Origin: a virus
Direction: 5' to 3' (one strand)
Virus record (IMG/VR): IMGVR_UViG_3300032315_000356
Location: 1-57,872 of that record
DNA length: 57,872 bases
The notes beneath the pieces are model-generated. The model saw only the letters and a program-made list of their open reading frames with translations. It did not search any database and was not told the origin of the DNA. Numbering within the stretch: the first letter of the stretch is position 1; every line of letters starts with the position of its first letter. The position numbers were made by a program, and so were the translations under genes. This document shows, piece by piece, positions 7,634 to 16,898 of this stretch.

Positions 7634-10600
7634 ATGGCAGAAACAGGAAAACAGAGCCCATTAGGAATGAACGTATTCGGTCAGTTCCTAAGTAATATTG
7701 GACTAAACGTTAATCCGGTCGCTGCATCGTATATGGGCGCGAGTAAAACTAATGCTTCTTATACACCCGGATCTTTGATCAATCATACAGTATTGCGTTG
7801 TTTGACATATGCGATCAACGACGCCTATCTGAGAGGGGAACCGGGAAATCCTATAAAAACAGCAACGTTGGCAAATTGCATCATTAGTGGAGCAGGATCA
7901 CCGAGCGGAGACATACTTCAAGTTGGGTCGGTGACTTCGGGCAAGGAAGGTAAGATCGAGTTAGGAATGACGCTCAGTGGTACCGGAGTAACTCCCGGTA
8001 CCACTATTATCGGCAACCTAAGTAATAGTGACGGCACAACTAGTGGAAGTAGATGGCTATTAAGTACTAGTTCGACAGTCAGCACCCCTACTCCGATGGT
8101 CGCGACTTTTACTCCCGGCAATACTACAATAACAAATGATACGTATGATCAATTGATCTCTATCGGCAGTGGCACACTTCCAGTATTAGGCAACGCTAAA
8201 CCACCTACATATGTCGCAGAAGATCCTGCAGGCATCTGGACAACCGCAGCAGTAAATTATGGAATTCAAAACGGATATCCGTCGGCATTGCCAGGACCAG
8301 CAACGTCCGGATATGGAATAGAAGGAATAACCCTTCAAGGACAGTCAGCTACTTGGCTTCCGTATAACACTACCAATCCAAACATATCAGTAACACAATG
8401 GGGGTATCTAAGACTTCACGCGTTGCAGGCGTGGAACGAGTTTAATTGGAACAGCGATGAGCCGACAGCAGCTAATCCAAATTATTCAGAGTTCACAAAT
8501 TCGTTCTCTCAAATATCAGGGTGGATCACTCAAGAAAATCAAACAATTTCTATTGCTAGTAACTCTGCTCAGTTCCTTGACGGCGTGTACAGCAATATGA
8601 ATGATTTGATGACAGGAGACATTGCCGGTGTCAACCTCTCATCATTCGAGTTTGGCACTGACTTGATCAATCTAGGTAAAGTTATCGACTTGCAGGATAT
8701 TGAATCGTTTGGATTACCTTCTAACTTGTTGAAGGCAATCACTACGGCTGGCGCCCTAACTAAAGATTTGAGCTTAGCTTTATTAGCAGCGGGTCTAGAC
8801 ATCAACGAGATTCAAGATATCTCTGATGGTACTATTATTACTCCTACTAAACTTCAAGAACAAAAGATTTACGGTGCGTACTTGATCATAACTGGACAAA
8901 ATTTAATTGATGTGCTAGCGCCGCTACAATGCAAGACTCTTGGGTTGACTGCGTTATCAGACTTGCTAGATGTCAAGATGATGTTTCCTATCAGTTATGC
9001 TGCGATGACTGTTCCTATATACAATGCCGATGTAGTCCCTACGAATAGTAAGACCTACTATCTATTGTACGTCGACGGCGCGATCAATATGGCATTGGAC
9101 ACCCCTACTATGAGAACATATGTTGGAATTCAAATTCCAACTAGTGTTCCTTCTACATACGAGAGAGCATTAAATTCAACTAACTACAACGATGTTCCGA
9201 TTGGATTCGGCGCATATCTCAGAGATATCATACCTCTCGATCAGGCGATAGCAGCAGGAGCTTGGTCTTTTGCGATGCGCCAGGTTCGTAACATCAAGTT
9301 TACTGATATCAATCGATTGGGCAAAGCGATCCAAGGATTAGAAAACAACGCTAATCTTCCGTTGACTGCAGGCACTAGCAAACCAACTGCACAAATATCA
9401 ACCGACGCCGCCAATTCAATTACTGCGTTAGGCAGCGGCCCCAATGGCACATATACGATGTCTGATGCATTCGGATGTCTGACAGGCTTACCTTATCCCT
9501 GGGAATTACTGCAAAATAGAATACAAAATGTAAGCACAACCAAACTACATAATATCTACCGAGAAAACTATCTAGCTACCACATGGAGTGAAGCGCAGGT
9601 TACGATAGACTGTGCGACCAGGACTGTTGGTCCTACCACATATTATAGTATAATCGGAATTACAGTTACTGATCCTGGCGGCGGATATGGGCGAGGAAAT
9701 GCCCCAGTCCCTTCTATTACTATTTCGGGAGGTTCGGGTGCTACTGCAATCGTCTCGATCGGGACAGATGATATGGACATGACAACTTTTGGTAAAGTAA
9801 CCACAGTAAGAATAAGTTCTTCCGGTATTGAAACTACGTCATTGCCGACTGCTACGATTGAAGCTCCCCCGATTGGGGCATTACCCGTAACCGTGACAGG
9901 GGAAATTGCCACCGGAGGCACGAATACCATATCAGGTACCGTAGCATGGCCCGATCCTATGAATAGTGTCGTTCAAGGTTATGTCTCACAAGCAAATGCC
10001 GAGATTTCTTCGATCTATCAAAATAATATAGAGCAAAGCGTGTACTTGAATGCATACTGGGATATATGTGGTGCTCAACTAAAACGGGAGCAACGTACTC
10101 GCTATAAGGCATTAACTCCGGTGTCGATCCCAAAGAATTACTTCTCAACATCCTACCCAAACCAATTGTCTAACTTTGTAGACACGCTTCCTGCAGCAGC
10201 GCAAGACACCAGACCGCACATGACTGTGCAAACATTGGAAGCACTTGCCGACTTGAACACCGTCGGTGGACAAAGTTTAGTTGCAATGATGCGAGAATCC
10301 AGAAATCAAACTAGACTCGCATTGGCAGGACTTGAACTAGATAATTCTATTCCGGACACTCCAACTTCAGATAGTCAGAAAGCAGTTACCACGAACGGAA
10401 CAATCGGAGGTGCAGTTGATGGCATCACTAATCTAACTACAGGGACAGACTATACGATACCATCATGGCCCGGTAATATTGATGACGGTGGAAATGTATT
10501 AACTCCTTCCCCGATCGGAACATATAATCCTGATTTACCGAAATATCAACCCACTGCAGGCACTGCACCCGGTGATATCACTGGACCATTGCTAGGGGCC

Positions 10601-10831
10601 GACCCCAATCCTTCTTCTGGTCCACGCGTACCTATAGGCCCTACTACTGAAATATTGTCACCGATAACATTAGTTCCGTTTATTAAACCCGCACCCGAAT
10701 ACGATCCTGTTAATCTTCCACCAAATCTTGATCCTAGATTTATAACGAGTACGATACTACCTGCAACATTGTCGATCCCCGAAGCGATTGATCATGTAAT
10801 TAACTGCAACTGTGATTGCTGGATCAACTAA
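7634..10831 (+). CDS. Large putative virion structural protein
   Basis: A 1065-residue protein without recognised enzyme motifs. It is rich in Thr, Ser, Asn, Ile and Pro, as in phage tail or neck proteins. Around residues 95-160 is a module with LSGTGVTPGTTIIGN and GSRWLLS that recurs in the virion-type protein at 40606. Around residues 680-700 is a Gly-rich PGGGYGRGNAPV stretch of the kind found in beta-sandwich repeats. The last ~150 residues are Pro-rich and probably flexible, ending in NCNCDCW. No clear ribosome site was seen before ATG 7634. Confidence 0.7.
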   Translation: MAETGKQSPLGMNVFGQFLSNIGLNVNPVAASYMGASKTNASYTPGSLINHTVLRCLTYAINDAYLRGEPGNPIKTATLANCIISGAGSPSGDILQVGSVTSGKEGKIELGMTLSGTGVTPGTTIIGNLSNSDGTTSGSRWLLSTSSTVSTPTPMVATFTPGNTTITNDTYDQLISIGSGTLPVLGNAKPPTYVAEDPAGIWTTAAVNYGIQNGYPSALPGPATSGYGIEGITLQGQSATWLPYNTTNPNISVTQWGYLRLHALQAWNEFNWNSDEPTAANPNYSEFTNSFSQISGWITQENQTISIASNSAQFLDGVYSNMNDLMTGDIAGVNLSSFEFGTDLINLGKVIDLQDIESFGLPSNLLKAITTAGALTKDLSLALLAAGLDINEIQDISDGTIITPTKLQEQKIYGAYLIITGQNLIDVLAPLQCKTLGLTALSDLLDVKMMFPISYAAMTVPIYNADVVPTNSKTYYLLYVDGAINMALDTPTMRTYVGIQIPTSVPSTYERALNSTNYNDVPIGFGAYLRDIIPLDQAIAAGAWSFAMRQVRNIKFTDINRLGKAIQGLENNANLPLTAGTSKPTAQISTDAANSITALGSGPNGTYTMSDAFGCLTGLPYPWELLQNRIQNVSTTKLHNIYRENYLATTWSEAQVTIDCATRTVGPTTYYSIIGITVTDPGGGYGRGNAPVPSITISGGSGATAIVSIGTDDMDMTTFGKVTTVRISSSGIETTSLPTATIEAPPIGALPVTVTGEIATGGTNTISGTVAWPDPMNSVVQGYVSQANAEISSIYQNNIEQSVYLNAYWDICGAQLKREQRTRYKALTPVSIPKNYFSTSYPNQLSNFVDTLPAAAQDTRPHMTVQTLEALADLNTVGGQSLVAMMRESRNQTRLALAGLELDNSIPDTPTSDSQKAVTTNGTIGGAVDGITNLTTGTDYTIPSWPGNIDDGGNVLTPSPIGTYNPDLPKYQPTAGTAPGDITGPLLGADPNPSSGPRVPIGPTTEILSPITLVPFIKPAPEYDPVNLPPNLDPRFITSTILPATLSIPEAIDHVINCNCDCWIN

Positions 10832-10883
10832 ATTTTTGATACTTTTGTTTTCTACATAACTATTGATAGAGGATTTATATACA

Positions 10884-11978
10884 GTGACATATCTATTTAC
10901 CAGTGAAAGCGTTTCCGAAGGTCACCCAGATAAAGTTGCTGATGCCATTAGTGACGGCATCCTAGATATGATAATGGCAAATAGAGATACTTCACTAAGA
11001 TGTGCGTGTGAGACATTGGTTACTACTGATCAGGTAGTTGTCGCAGGTGAGTTTAAGGGCGAGATAGATAGCCTTGATTTAGAATATATGGTTAGGCGTG
11101 TCGTAAAGAACATTGGGTATGAACAAGAGGGGTTTCATTGGAAAACCCTCAACGTCACTAATTTTATGCACGAGCAAAGTTCGGACATTGCTTTAGGCAC
11201 TGACAATTTCGGCGCCGGAGATCAAGGTTTGATGTTCGGATATGCATGTAAAGAAACTGAAAATTTTATGCCGGCTCCTATCTATTATTCACATAGGATT
11301 GTAGAAGCATTGTCCCAGGTTCGCCGCTCTAATGAAGGCACGTGGTTAGGCCCCGATGCTAAAAGTCAGGTAACGGTAGAATACAATGATGACAGCACAG
11401 TAAGTCGCATCGCGAAAATTGTATGCTCATCACAACATCATGCCGACATCAACATTGCATTAGTTAGAGCTAGCATCGAAGCGATTATCCGTGCAGTGAT
11501 TCCTGCTAATCTAGTTGACAATAATACTGAATTTTTGATTAATCCAACCGGACGCTTTGTGATAGGCGGCCCCGTTGGAGATACCGGATTAACTGGTCGC
11601 AAGATTATAGTTGATACATACGGCGGCTCATCTCCCCATGGCGGCGGCGCATTCTCCGGTAAAGACCCTACCAAAGTAGATAGGTCAGCAGCATACATGG
11701 CTAGATATCTCGCAAAAAATCTAGTTGCTTCTGGTAAAGCAGAGTGGGCTACGGTACAACTCAGTTATGCAATTGGAATGGTAAATCCTACTAGTGTGTA
11801 TGTCGAAAGTGATAGGGACAGCAGAGACTTGACTGAATGGATCATCAAGAATGTCGACCTAACTCCAAAAGGCATAATCGACCGATTCGACCTGTTTTCT
11901 CCGATCTATAGCAGTACTACTAACTATGGTCACTTCGGAAAAAGCTATCTGCCTTGGGAAAAAATCAACCTTTTCTAA
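10884..11978 (+). CDS. metK: S-adenosylmethionine synthetase
   Basis: The protein makes S-adenosylmethionine from methionine and ATP. From GTG 10884 it is 364 residues (E. coli 384). The N-terminus MTYLFTSESVSEGHPDK aligns with the family start, and a TTG at 10863 would add seven unmatched residues, so GTG 10884 is preferred; GAGG lies 11 bases upstream. Key motifs are GHPDK (13-17), GAGDQG (110-115) and GGGAFSGKDPTKVDRSAAY (253-271), all intact, so the enzyme should be active. Phage copies are uncommon. It could supply SAM for methylation, polyamines or the methionine cycle of the host, or counter host control. No SAM-using methylase is visible in this window. Confidence 0.95.
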   Translation: MTYLFTSESVSEGHPDKVADAISDGILDMIMANRDTSLRCACETLVTTDQVVVAGEFKGEIDSLDLEYMVRRVVKNIGYEQEGFHWKTLNVTNFMHEQSSDIALGTDNFGAGDQGLMFGYACKETENFMPAPIYYSHRIVEALSQVRRSNEGTWLGPDAKSQVTVEYNDDSTVSRIAKIVCSSQHHADINIALVRASIEAIIRAVIPANLVDNNTEFLINPTGRFVIGGPVGDTGLTGRKIIVDTYGGSSPHGGGAFSGKDPTKVDRSAAYMARYLAKNLVASGKAEWATVQLSYAIGMVNPTSVYVESDRDSRDLTEWIIKNVDLTPKGIIDRFDLFSPIYSSTTNYGHFGKSYLPWEKINLF

Positions 11979-11987
11979 CTTTTTCGG

Positions 11988-12016
11988 TTGACATTAGTTG
12001 CCCGTTTTGTTATATT
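11988..12016 (+). promoter_or_regulatory. Vegetative-type early promoter
   Basis: TTGACA at 11988 and TATATT at 12011 are separated by 17 bases. The -10 is followed by TGAATTATAGA, a downstream motif shared with three other nearby promoters. It drives the 12045 gene, which has a GGAG ribosome site in its leader. Confidence 0.85.
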
Positions 12017-12044
12017 GAATTATAGATAGCAACGGAGACACGAC

Positions 12045-12260
12045 ATGGGTTATCAAGTTTTGAACATTTCTCAAGATTTCCGTTCTAAGTATCAGGCCCG
12101 CAAGGGCCTTGAAGGTCCCTTTTTCTACCCAAACGGTCGAGTGAGTTACTACGATCCAAAGGAAGGTGCCTACTACGATCCAACTACTGACTTCTATCTC
12201 TCGCATGAAGAAGCTGCTGAGCTTCAGAATTCGGTGTTTGATGCCATCAGGGGCAAATAA
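12045..12260 (+). CDS. Small hypothetical early protein
   Basis: A 71-residue Tyr-rich protein (YYDPKEGAYYDP in the middle) directly downstream of a strong early promoter and a GGAG ribosome site. The next gene starts immediately after its stop. No known domain was recognised. Early expression suggests a host-takeover or regulatory role, which is inference. Confidence 0.75.
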   Translation: MGYQVLNISQDFRSKYQARKGLEGPFFYPNGRVSYYDPKEGAYYDPTTDFYLSHEEAAELQNSVFDAIRGK

Positions 12261-12536
12261 ATGTTTGTATTGTATGACAACGAAATGAATCAATACATGT
12301 ATCCCTGGCGGGCTAATCCATATACTTCAAATTTGCAACAAGCTAAACAGTACATCCGCCGCCATGCTGCGATTGAAGCGGGCGCGTTGCAAAACGTTAC
12401 TCGCTCTCTTCCTCCGGGATATTCTGCTCCGAATAAGCATTATCAAAATCGTCCTCAAGTCGAAGTACGAGAGATAGACTCTCACGGTAATATTCTTAGC
12501 ACAATTGTTCCTCCCCCATCATGGATTAGTGTATAA
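12261..12536 (+). CDS. Small hypothetical early protein
   Basis: A 91-residue protein with many Tyr, Pro, Asn and Gln residues. Its ATG follows the stop of the 12045 gene with no gap, so the two are translationally coupled and share the promoter at 11988. No motif was recognised. Confidence 0.7.
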   Translation: MFVLYDNEMNQYMYPWRANPYTSNLQQAKQYIRRHAAIEAGALQNVTRSLPPGYSAPNKHYQNRPQVEVREIDSHGNILSTIVPPPSWISV

Positions 12537-12540
12537 CAGC

Positions 12541-12569
12541 TTGACTTTATTTTTGATATAGTCTATATT
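12541..12569 (+). promoter_or_regulatory. Vegetative-type early promoter for RNA ligase
   Basis: TTGACT at 12541, 17-base spacer, TATATT at 12564, followed by TGAATTATAGA. The sequence after the -10 is nearly identical to that of the 11988 promoter. Confidence 0.85.
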
Positions 12570-12598
12570 GAATTATAGATCGAAATAAGGAATATGTC

Positions 12599-13807
12599 AT
12601 GAACTATGATTTCCCCAGGATCACTAACATATCTGATGTTTTGCCGGCGATTGAAGGTCGTGCCGAATTTACAGTAGCCCAGAAAGAAGGCTACACGGTC
12701 ATCAACTATAACGTGATGTTCGAGGATACGTTTCCGGAAGTAATCCACTATGGTGATCTTCGCGCAAACCATGATCACTATGAAATAGAGAACTTTAACG
12801 CTCGTGTTCGGCGTGAGTGCCGCGGCATCATCTTTGATGCGGAGACTGGTGATATAATCCGTCGTCCGTTCCATAAGTTCTTCAATGTCAACGAGCGTAC
12901 TGAAACGCAAGATCACATCGTTGACTTGTCGCAGCCGCACGTTATCCTTGAGAAGCTGGACGGGTCTATGATCGTTCCTTTCCTGCTCAACGGCGAGATC
13001 CGCTGGGGCACCAAGATGGGGCTGACTGATGTGGCTGCTCCGGTTGAAGAGTTCGTTAAGAATTCCAATATTGAATACGTGGATTATGCTCGCGATCTTT
13101 TGGAGTTGGGCTTTTGCCCGATTTTCGAATGGTGCTCGCGCAAGCAAAAGATTGTTCTTGACTACGGCCAAGAAGATCAACTGATCCTTACCGCGGTCCG
13201 AGAAATCAAGACCGGCAAATATATGCCTCTCAACTATTATAATCGAGGGTTGTATGACATCCCCGAAGTTCGAGGCTTCGATCCCATTACGGATATGAAG
13301 GCTTTCCTCGAGTATGTTTCGACGCTCACTGACGTTGAAGGTTTTGTTATTCGCTTCGCTGATGGTCATATGGCCAAGGTGAAGTGTCATTGGTACCTTC
13401 AGATTCATAAGGCTAAGGAAGCTATCCTGCAGGATCGCAACATTGTCGAACTGATTCTTGAGGAACATCTTGATGATGTCAAGGCGCATCTTATCGATGA
13501 AGATCGTGTTCGTATCACTAAGTTCGAATCTGATTTTAACAACGCAGTCTATCGGGTAGTTGATAAGATCCAAGCTGACCATCTTGCACTGAAAGTTGCT
13601 GGTATGGATCGAAAAGCGTTTGCTCTTAATGAAGCACAGAAGCATGACGCATTCGTCCGCCCGATCCTTTTCAGAATCTTCGATGAGTATACTCTGCCGA
13701 ATATCCTTCCTCTAGTGCATAATATGATTCGCAACAACCTGACCAAGACCGCACGGTATGAAGAAATTCGTGATGCGTGGTTCCCTGACGTAAAATACAA
13801 CAGCTAA
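12599..13807 (+). CDS. rnlA: RNA ligase, T4 Rnl1-like
   Basis: A 402-residue ATP-dependent ligase (T4 Rnl1 has 374) that joins RNA 5'-phosphate and 3'-OH ends. In T4 it repairs the tRNA cut by a host anticodon nuclease. The nucleotide-binding lysine is K119 in EKLDGS (motif I). Further motifs are RECRGIIFD (72-80), FEWCSRKQKIVLDY (motif IIIa region), EGFVIRF (motif IV) and MAKVKCHWY (motif V). The C-terminal ~130 residues are helical, as in the Rnl1 tRNA-specificity domain. An AAGGAA ribosome site fixes ATG 12599. The gene uses more CGT/CGC and GC-ending codons than many neighbours, consistent with strong early expression. Confidence 0.92.
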   Translation: MNYDFPRITNISDVLPAIEGRAEFTVAQKEGYTVINYNVMFEDTFPEVIHYGDLRANHDHYEIENFNARVRRECRGIIFDAETGDIIRRPFHKFFNVNERTETQDHIVDLSQPHVILEKLDGSMIVPFLLNGEIRWGTKMGLTDVAAPVEEFVKNSNIEYVDYARDLLELGFCPIFEWCSRKQKIVLDYGQEDQLILTAVREIKTGKYMPLNYYNRGLYDIPEVRGFDPITDMKAFLEYVSTLTDVEGFVIRFADGHMAKVKCHWYLQIHKAKEAILQDRNIVELILEEHLDDVKAHLIDEDRVRITKFESDFNNAVYRVVDKIQADHLALKVAGMDRKAFALNEAQKHDAFVRPILFRIFDEYTLPNILPLVHNMIRNNLTKTARYEEIRDAWFPDVKYNS

Positions 13808-13828
13808 TTAACCTCAAAGGAAAAGAGA

Positions 13829-14107
13829 ATGAGCGAGAATATTTTTATCCCTACTGTAAATCAAGGCTACGTTCGTACCATCGAAGGACGAATCGGCAGT
13901 TTGAAGATCAACAAGCCTGAAGGTTACATCGGAGAAATCAAGTATATGGAACATGCTCTCAAAGATGTGATCAATCGAATGGAACCAGGAGAACTAGCCA
14001 ATCTTCGTAGTTATCAGAATATAGTGATGACTCCTAAGGAGATCGAAGAAGAACGGGTCCGTGTTAATAAGGCGATGGCAGAAAATCGCGATAAGCCTAG
14101 TATCTAG
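13829..14107 (+). CDS. Small hypothetical protein
   Basis: A 92-residue charged protein with a good AAAGGAAAAG ribosome site. It lies 21 bases after the RNA ligase and is probably co-transcribed from the 12541 promoter. The C-terminal half looks helical, with many Glu and Arg. No family was recognised. Confidence 0.75.
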   Translation: MSENIFIPTVNQGYVRTIEGRIGSLKINKPEGYIGEIKYMEHALKDVINRMEPGELANLRSYQNIVMTPKEIEEERVRVNKAMAENRDKPSI

Positions 14108-14119
14108 TTACGATTTCGG

Positions 14120-14148
14120 TTGACTTCATATCCGTCTCTTGCTATTAT
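14120..14148 (+). promoter_or_regulatory. Vegetative-type early promoter
   Basis: TTGACT at 14120, 17-base spacer, TATTAT at 14143, followed by GAATCATAGA, a variant of the shared downstream motif. It precedes ATG 14178. Confidence 0.8.
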
Positions 14149-14177
14149 GAATCATAGACAATCAATCGGAAAAAGCA

Positions 14178-14792
14178 ATGCTTGATACTCAAGCTGAGAT
14201 GTGGGCGGTTCTTTGTGAACCGCCCGAGCAGTTCAACGACCTGATACGCCATTTCGATACGGTAGAATTCAAGAAAAAGTTCAACAGTACTTCGTTTACT
14301 TGGAATACCATCGATCCAGATGAAGTGATGCGCAAGTTTCGTATCGCGTGTATCGAATATGCCATGGCTGCGGCGGAAATCAAGGTTGTGTCGATCCCAA
14401 TTCCTGATTACTGGCAAACGGTAAAAGATGCCTGTCAACAGGTCATCGATGCCTTGAATGGTAATGGTGATTTGGTTGATGCTCGTGCCGCTGCTGCTCA
14501 TGCTGCTGGTGCTGCTGCTAGTACTGCTGCTGCTAGTGTTGCTGATACTGCTTATTATGCTGCTCGCGATGCATCACTTGCTTTGGTGCCCGCTCCCGCG
14601 CGCGATTCATTCACGACGTTCCGCAACCCCTATCCTACCACTGCTTATGCTGCTGTTAACGCTAACACTGCCGCTGCCGAAGCTGACCTATTTGAAATCT
14701 TTATCAACATTATTTTGTCCGAATACGAAAATAAAAGGTTGACATCAGATGCCCCTTTTGCTACATTGAATTATAGAAACGATTCAAAAGGA
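14178..14792 (+). CDS. Ala-rich protein, open in frame into the AAA+ ATPase gene
   Basis: The frame starts at ATG 14178 after its own promoter and a GGAA site. Residues 1-95 are an unrecognised globular-looking domain. Residues ~97-175 are dominated by Ala, encoded mostly by GCT. There is no stop codon before the downstream ATPase start at 14793, so read alone from 14178 the product would be a 542-residue fusion ending at 15806. The -35 and -10 of the next promoter lie inside this reading frame. Either this is a real fusion with an internal promoter and start, or the original stop was lost. The coordinates here cover the part upstream of the internal ATG. Confidence 0.6.
14739..14767 (+). promoter_or_regulatory. 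Vegetative-type early promoter inside an open frame
   Basis: TTGACA at 14739, 17-base spacer, TACATT at 14762, followed by TGAATTATAGA. It lies within the frame that began at 14178 and precedes an AAAAGGA ribosome site and ATG 14793. Confidence 0.8.
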
Positions 14793-15806
14793 ATGAACAT
14801 GTCTCGCGTCCTCGTTAAGTCCGGTGAATACCGTAACTATCCCGTAATCGATGCGAGTTTCGAACTCGTTAAGGGTTTTCAAATCGGTGCAAAGGGTGGA
14901 TACATTACTGTGAAGAACGGCGGATTTTTTCCCGTGGCTATCGAAGACATCAAGATCAAGGTCAACGGTCCTGACGATTTTGAGATCGACGGAGAACCGA
15001 TCGCTGCTGAAGTCAAGGCAGAGGAAACTGACGAAGAAGCGATGAACCGTATTGCTACTCGGTTCGAGATCCTCGACGAGATGTCGACGGCCTGCATTAA
15101 CGGTGACATCCGTGCGATGATCGTTTCGGGACCGCCGGGAGTCGGCAAGTCGTTTGGTGTCGAGACCCAGCTTGAAAAGGCTTCGATGTTTGATAAGATC
15201 GCAGGCAATCGTATTCGGTATCAAGTTGTCAAGGGTGCGATGACTGCTCTTGGTCTCTATACCCAGCTGTACAAGTATAGTGACAAGAAGAACATCTTGG
15301 TTTTCGACGACTGTGATAGTGTGTTCATGGATGATCTCGCGTTGAACATCCTGAAGGCGGCTCTTGACAGCGGCAAGCGTCGTAAGATTTGTTGGAATTC
15401 GGATTCTCGCTTGCTGCGTGAAGAAGGCATTCCCAATAGCTTCAACTTTAATGGCTCGTGCATCTTTATCACGAACCTTAAGTTCGACAATATCAAGTCT
15501 AAGCGTCTGCAAGATCACCTTGAAGCCCTTCAGTCTCGTTGTCACTTCCTCGATCTGACGATTGATACTGCTCGTGACATGATGCTTAGGATCCGTCAGG
15601 TTGATCGTGATGCTACTGGCGGCCTGTTCAGTGATTATAACTTCCAAAATAATGAAGGTGAACAAGTACTCGCATATATGGAAGCGAACAACAATAAGCT
15701 GCGTGAATTGTCTATCCGTATGGCTCTCAAGATCGCTGATCTTATCAAGATGTCCCCGAAGAACTGGGCCAATCTCGCTCAAAGTACTTGCATGAAGCGT
15801 GGGTAG
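14793..15806 (+). CDS. AAA+ family ATPase
   Basis: From ATG 14793 (AAAAGGA seven bases upstream) the product is 337 residues. A small N-terminal beta domain (1-75) is followed by an AAA+ module with Walker A GPPGVGKS (113-120), Walker B ILVFDDCD (D172, D173), and a sensor-1 Asn in FITNL. It probably remodels a protein or nucleic-acid complex. The partner is unknown, although similar ATPases occur in other T4-like phages. An in-frame ATG at 14799 is an alternative start. A strong terminator follows. The same frame is open upstream to 14178, so a longer 542-residue form is possible. Confidence 0.85.
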   Translation: MNMSRVLVKSGEYRNYPVIDASFELVKGFQIGAKGGYITVKNGGFFPVAIEDIKIKVNGPDDFEIDGEPIAAEVKAEETDEEAMNRIATRFEILDEMSTACINGDIRAMIVSGPPGVGKSFGVETQLEKASMFDKIAGNRIRYQVVKGAMTALGLYTQLYKYSDKKNILVFDDCDSVFMDDLALNILKAALDSGKRRKICWNSDSRLLREEGIPNSFNFNGSCIFITNLKFDNIKSKRLQDHLEALQSRCHFLDLTIDTARDMMLRIRQVDRDATGGLFSDYNFQNNEGEQVLAYMEANNNKLRELSIRMALKIADLIKMSPKNWANLAQSTCMKRG

Positions 15807-15828
15807 TCTTTAAAAATACTAACTACTT

Positions 15829-15860
15829 AAATTAGGGGGCATTTGCCCCCTAATTTTTTA
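15829..15860 (+). terminator. Rho-independent terminator
   Basis: A perfect stem of AATTAGGGGGCA with its complement (15830-15841 and 15844-15855) is followed by a T run. It ends the ATPase transcript just before the next promoter. Confidence 0.92.
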
Positions 15861-15869
15861 CCGATATAG

Positions 15870-15897
15870 TTGACTTGTTGTACTACAATGATATACA
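15870..15897 (+). promoter_or_regulatory. Early promoter, probably leaderless transcript
   Basis: TTGACT at 15870, 16-base spacer, TATACA at 15892. Only 8 bases separate the -10 from ATG 15906, so transcription should begin within about two bases of the start codon. Confidence 0.75.
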
Positions 15898-15905
15898 ATA
15901 ATAGA

Positions 15906-16898
15906 ATGAAGAACAAAGAGCAGCTTTTGTATTTTTTCCTCAGTGGAAAAATTTCGTTGAGCCAGTATGATTATAAGTTCATGACCAACCTGCAAACAAT
16001 TATCGGTAACACGCAACGAATCACTTCTAATCAAGCAATGTTGTTTGACAATCTTATTAGTAAATATAAAAAACAGTTAACTAAGACAGGTTATATCAAA
16101 GAAGAACTTAAAAAACTTCCATGGAATGCCTCTCTCGTAGAGAGTACAGTAGAATATACCGGAGCGTTCGTTTCTACTATAGACGGTGAACTTCAAATCA
16201 GAGTCCCCTTTAATAAAGCGTTTATTGCCAAATTCAGAGAGATCCCAGACAATTCTTTTGAATGGAGCAAAGATTCCAAAGTTTACCGGGCCCCCTTCTC
16301 TACTACTGCATTTAAAATCGCACATCATACTCTTCCTAAATACTTCAGTAATGTTAGCTATAGCAACGATCTTTCGGCTATACTAGACAAGTTATCTTAT
16401 TATGATAGCGCGACCGTATGGGAACCCACACTGTTCGATCACAACGGATACCTTTTCATCGCTGCGTCCAATCATGTTGTTCACGAATTGTTACAGGACG
16501 TCGAACTTAAATTGGATATGAAAACACTATATCTGCTATCACAATATGGAATTAAAGTAGATTCAAAAATTACAGATAATCGCCCGGAACTTAAGTTTGC
16601 ATCAGAATTTATCACTGAAGTAGACCTAGATGATATGGCACACGCAGTCCAGTGGCTAGTAGACATTGGTTGTGCTAATGTGACCTTAGGGCAGGGTATG
16701 GCATATGGCAGCGGTCGAACCATCAGAAATCAGATTCTCAGTAAACTAAATGAACACTATATTTCGAGTGTTGTGTTAGACAATTATTCAGGTAATAATC
16801 TTGTCCAAATACAAAACGTTACTCATATCTTTGGGCTTGCACCAAAGATAACTAAATGCATTATCTTAAAAAATTCGAGGCCGATAGATATCACATGA
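15906..16898 (+). CDS. Protein upstream of and coupled to UvsW, possible HARP-like segment
   Basis: A 330-residue protein starting at ATG 15906; earlier in-frame codons lie inside the promoter. Residues ~70-140 contain a pattern of hydrophobic strands and W/Y-x-A/V-P that resembles the HARP-type module of annealing helicases, ending in a YRAPFSTTAFKIAHHTLPKYF-like region. No Walker motif is present. Its stop overlaps the start of uvsW (ATGA), so it is translated with the helicase and may be its partner. The HARP likeness is from pattern memory and is weak. Confidence 0.65.
   Translation: MKNKEQLLYFFLSGKISLSQYDYKFMTNLQTIIGNTQRITSNQAMLFDNLISKYKKQLTKTGYIKEELKKLPWNASLVESTVEYTGAFVSTIDGELQIRVPFNKAFIAKFREIPDNSFEWSKDSKVYRAPFSTTAFKIAHHTLPKYFSNVSYSNDLSAILDKLSYYDSATVWEPTLFDHNGYLFIAASNHVVHELLQDVELKLDMKTLYLLSQYGIKVDSKITDNRPELKFASEFITEVDLDDMAHAVQWLVDIGCANVTLGQGMAYGSGRTIRNQILSKLNEHYISSVVLDNYSGNNLVQIQNVTHIFGLAPKITKCIILKNSRPIDIT

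Noticed and set aside
12563-13645. 360-codon minus-strand frame opposite the RNA ligase
   Set aside because: It is antisense to a gene with clear ligase motifs and shows no domain of its own.
14458-14742. Leu-rich frame overlapping the Ala-rich gene, as a membrane protein
   Set aside because: It is the shifted reading of GCT repeats (CTG codons); no ribosome site or promoter supports it.
14784-15782. 332-codon minus-strand frame opposite the AAA+ ATPase
   Set aside because: It is antisense to a gene with Walker motifs, promoter and terminator; no motif is seen in it.
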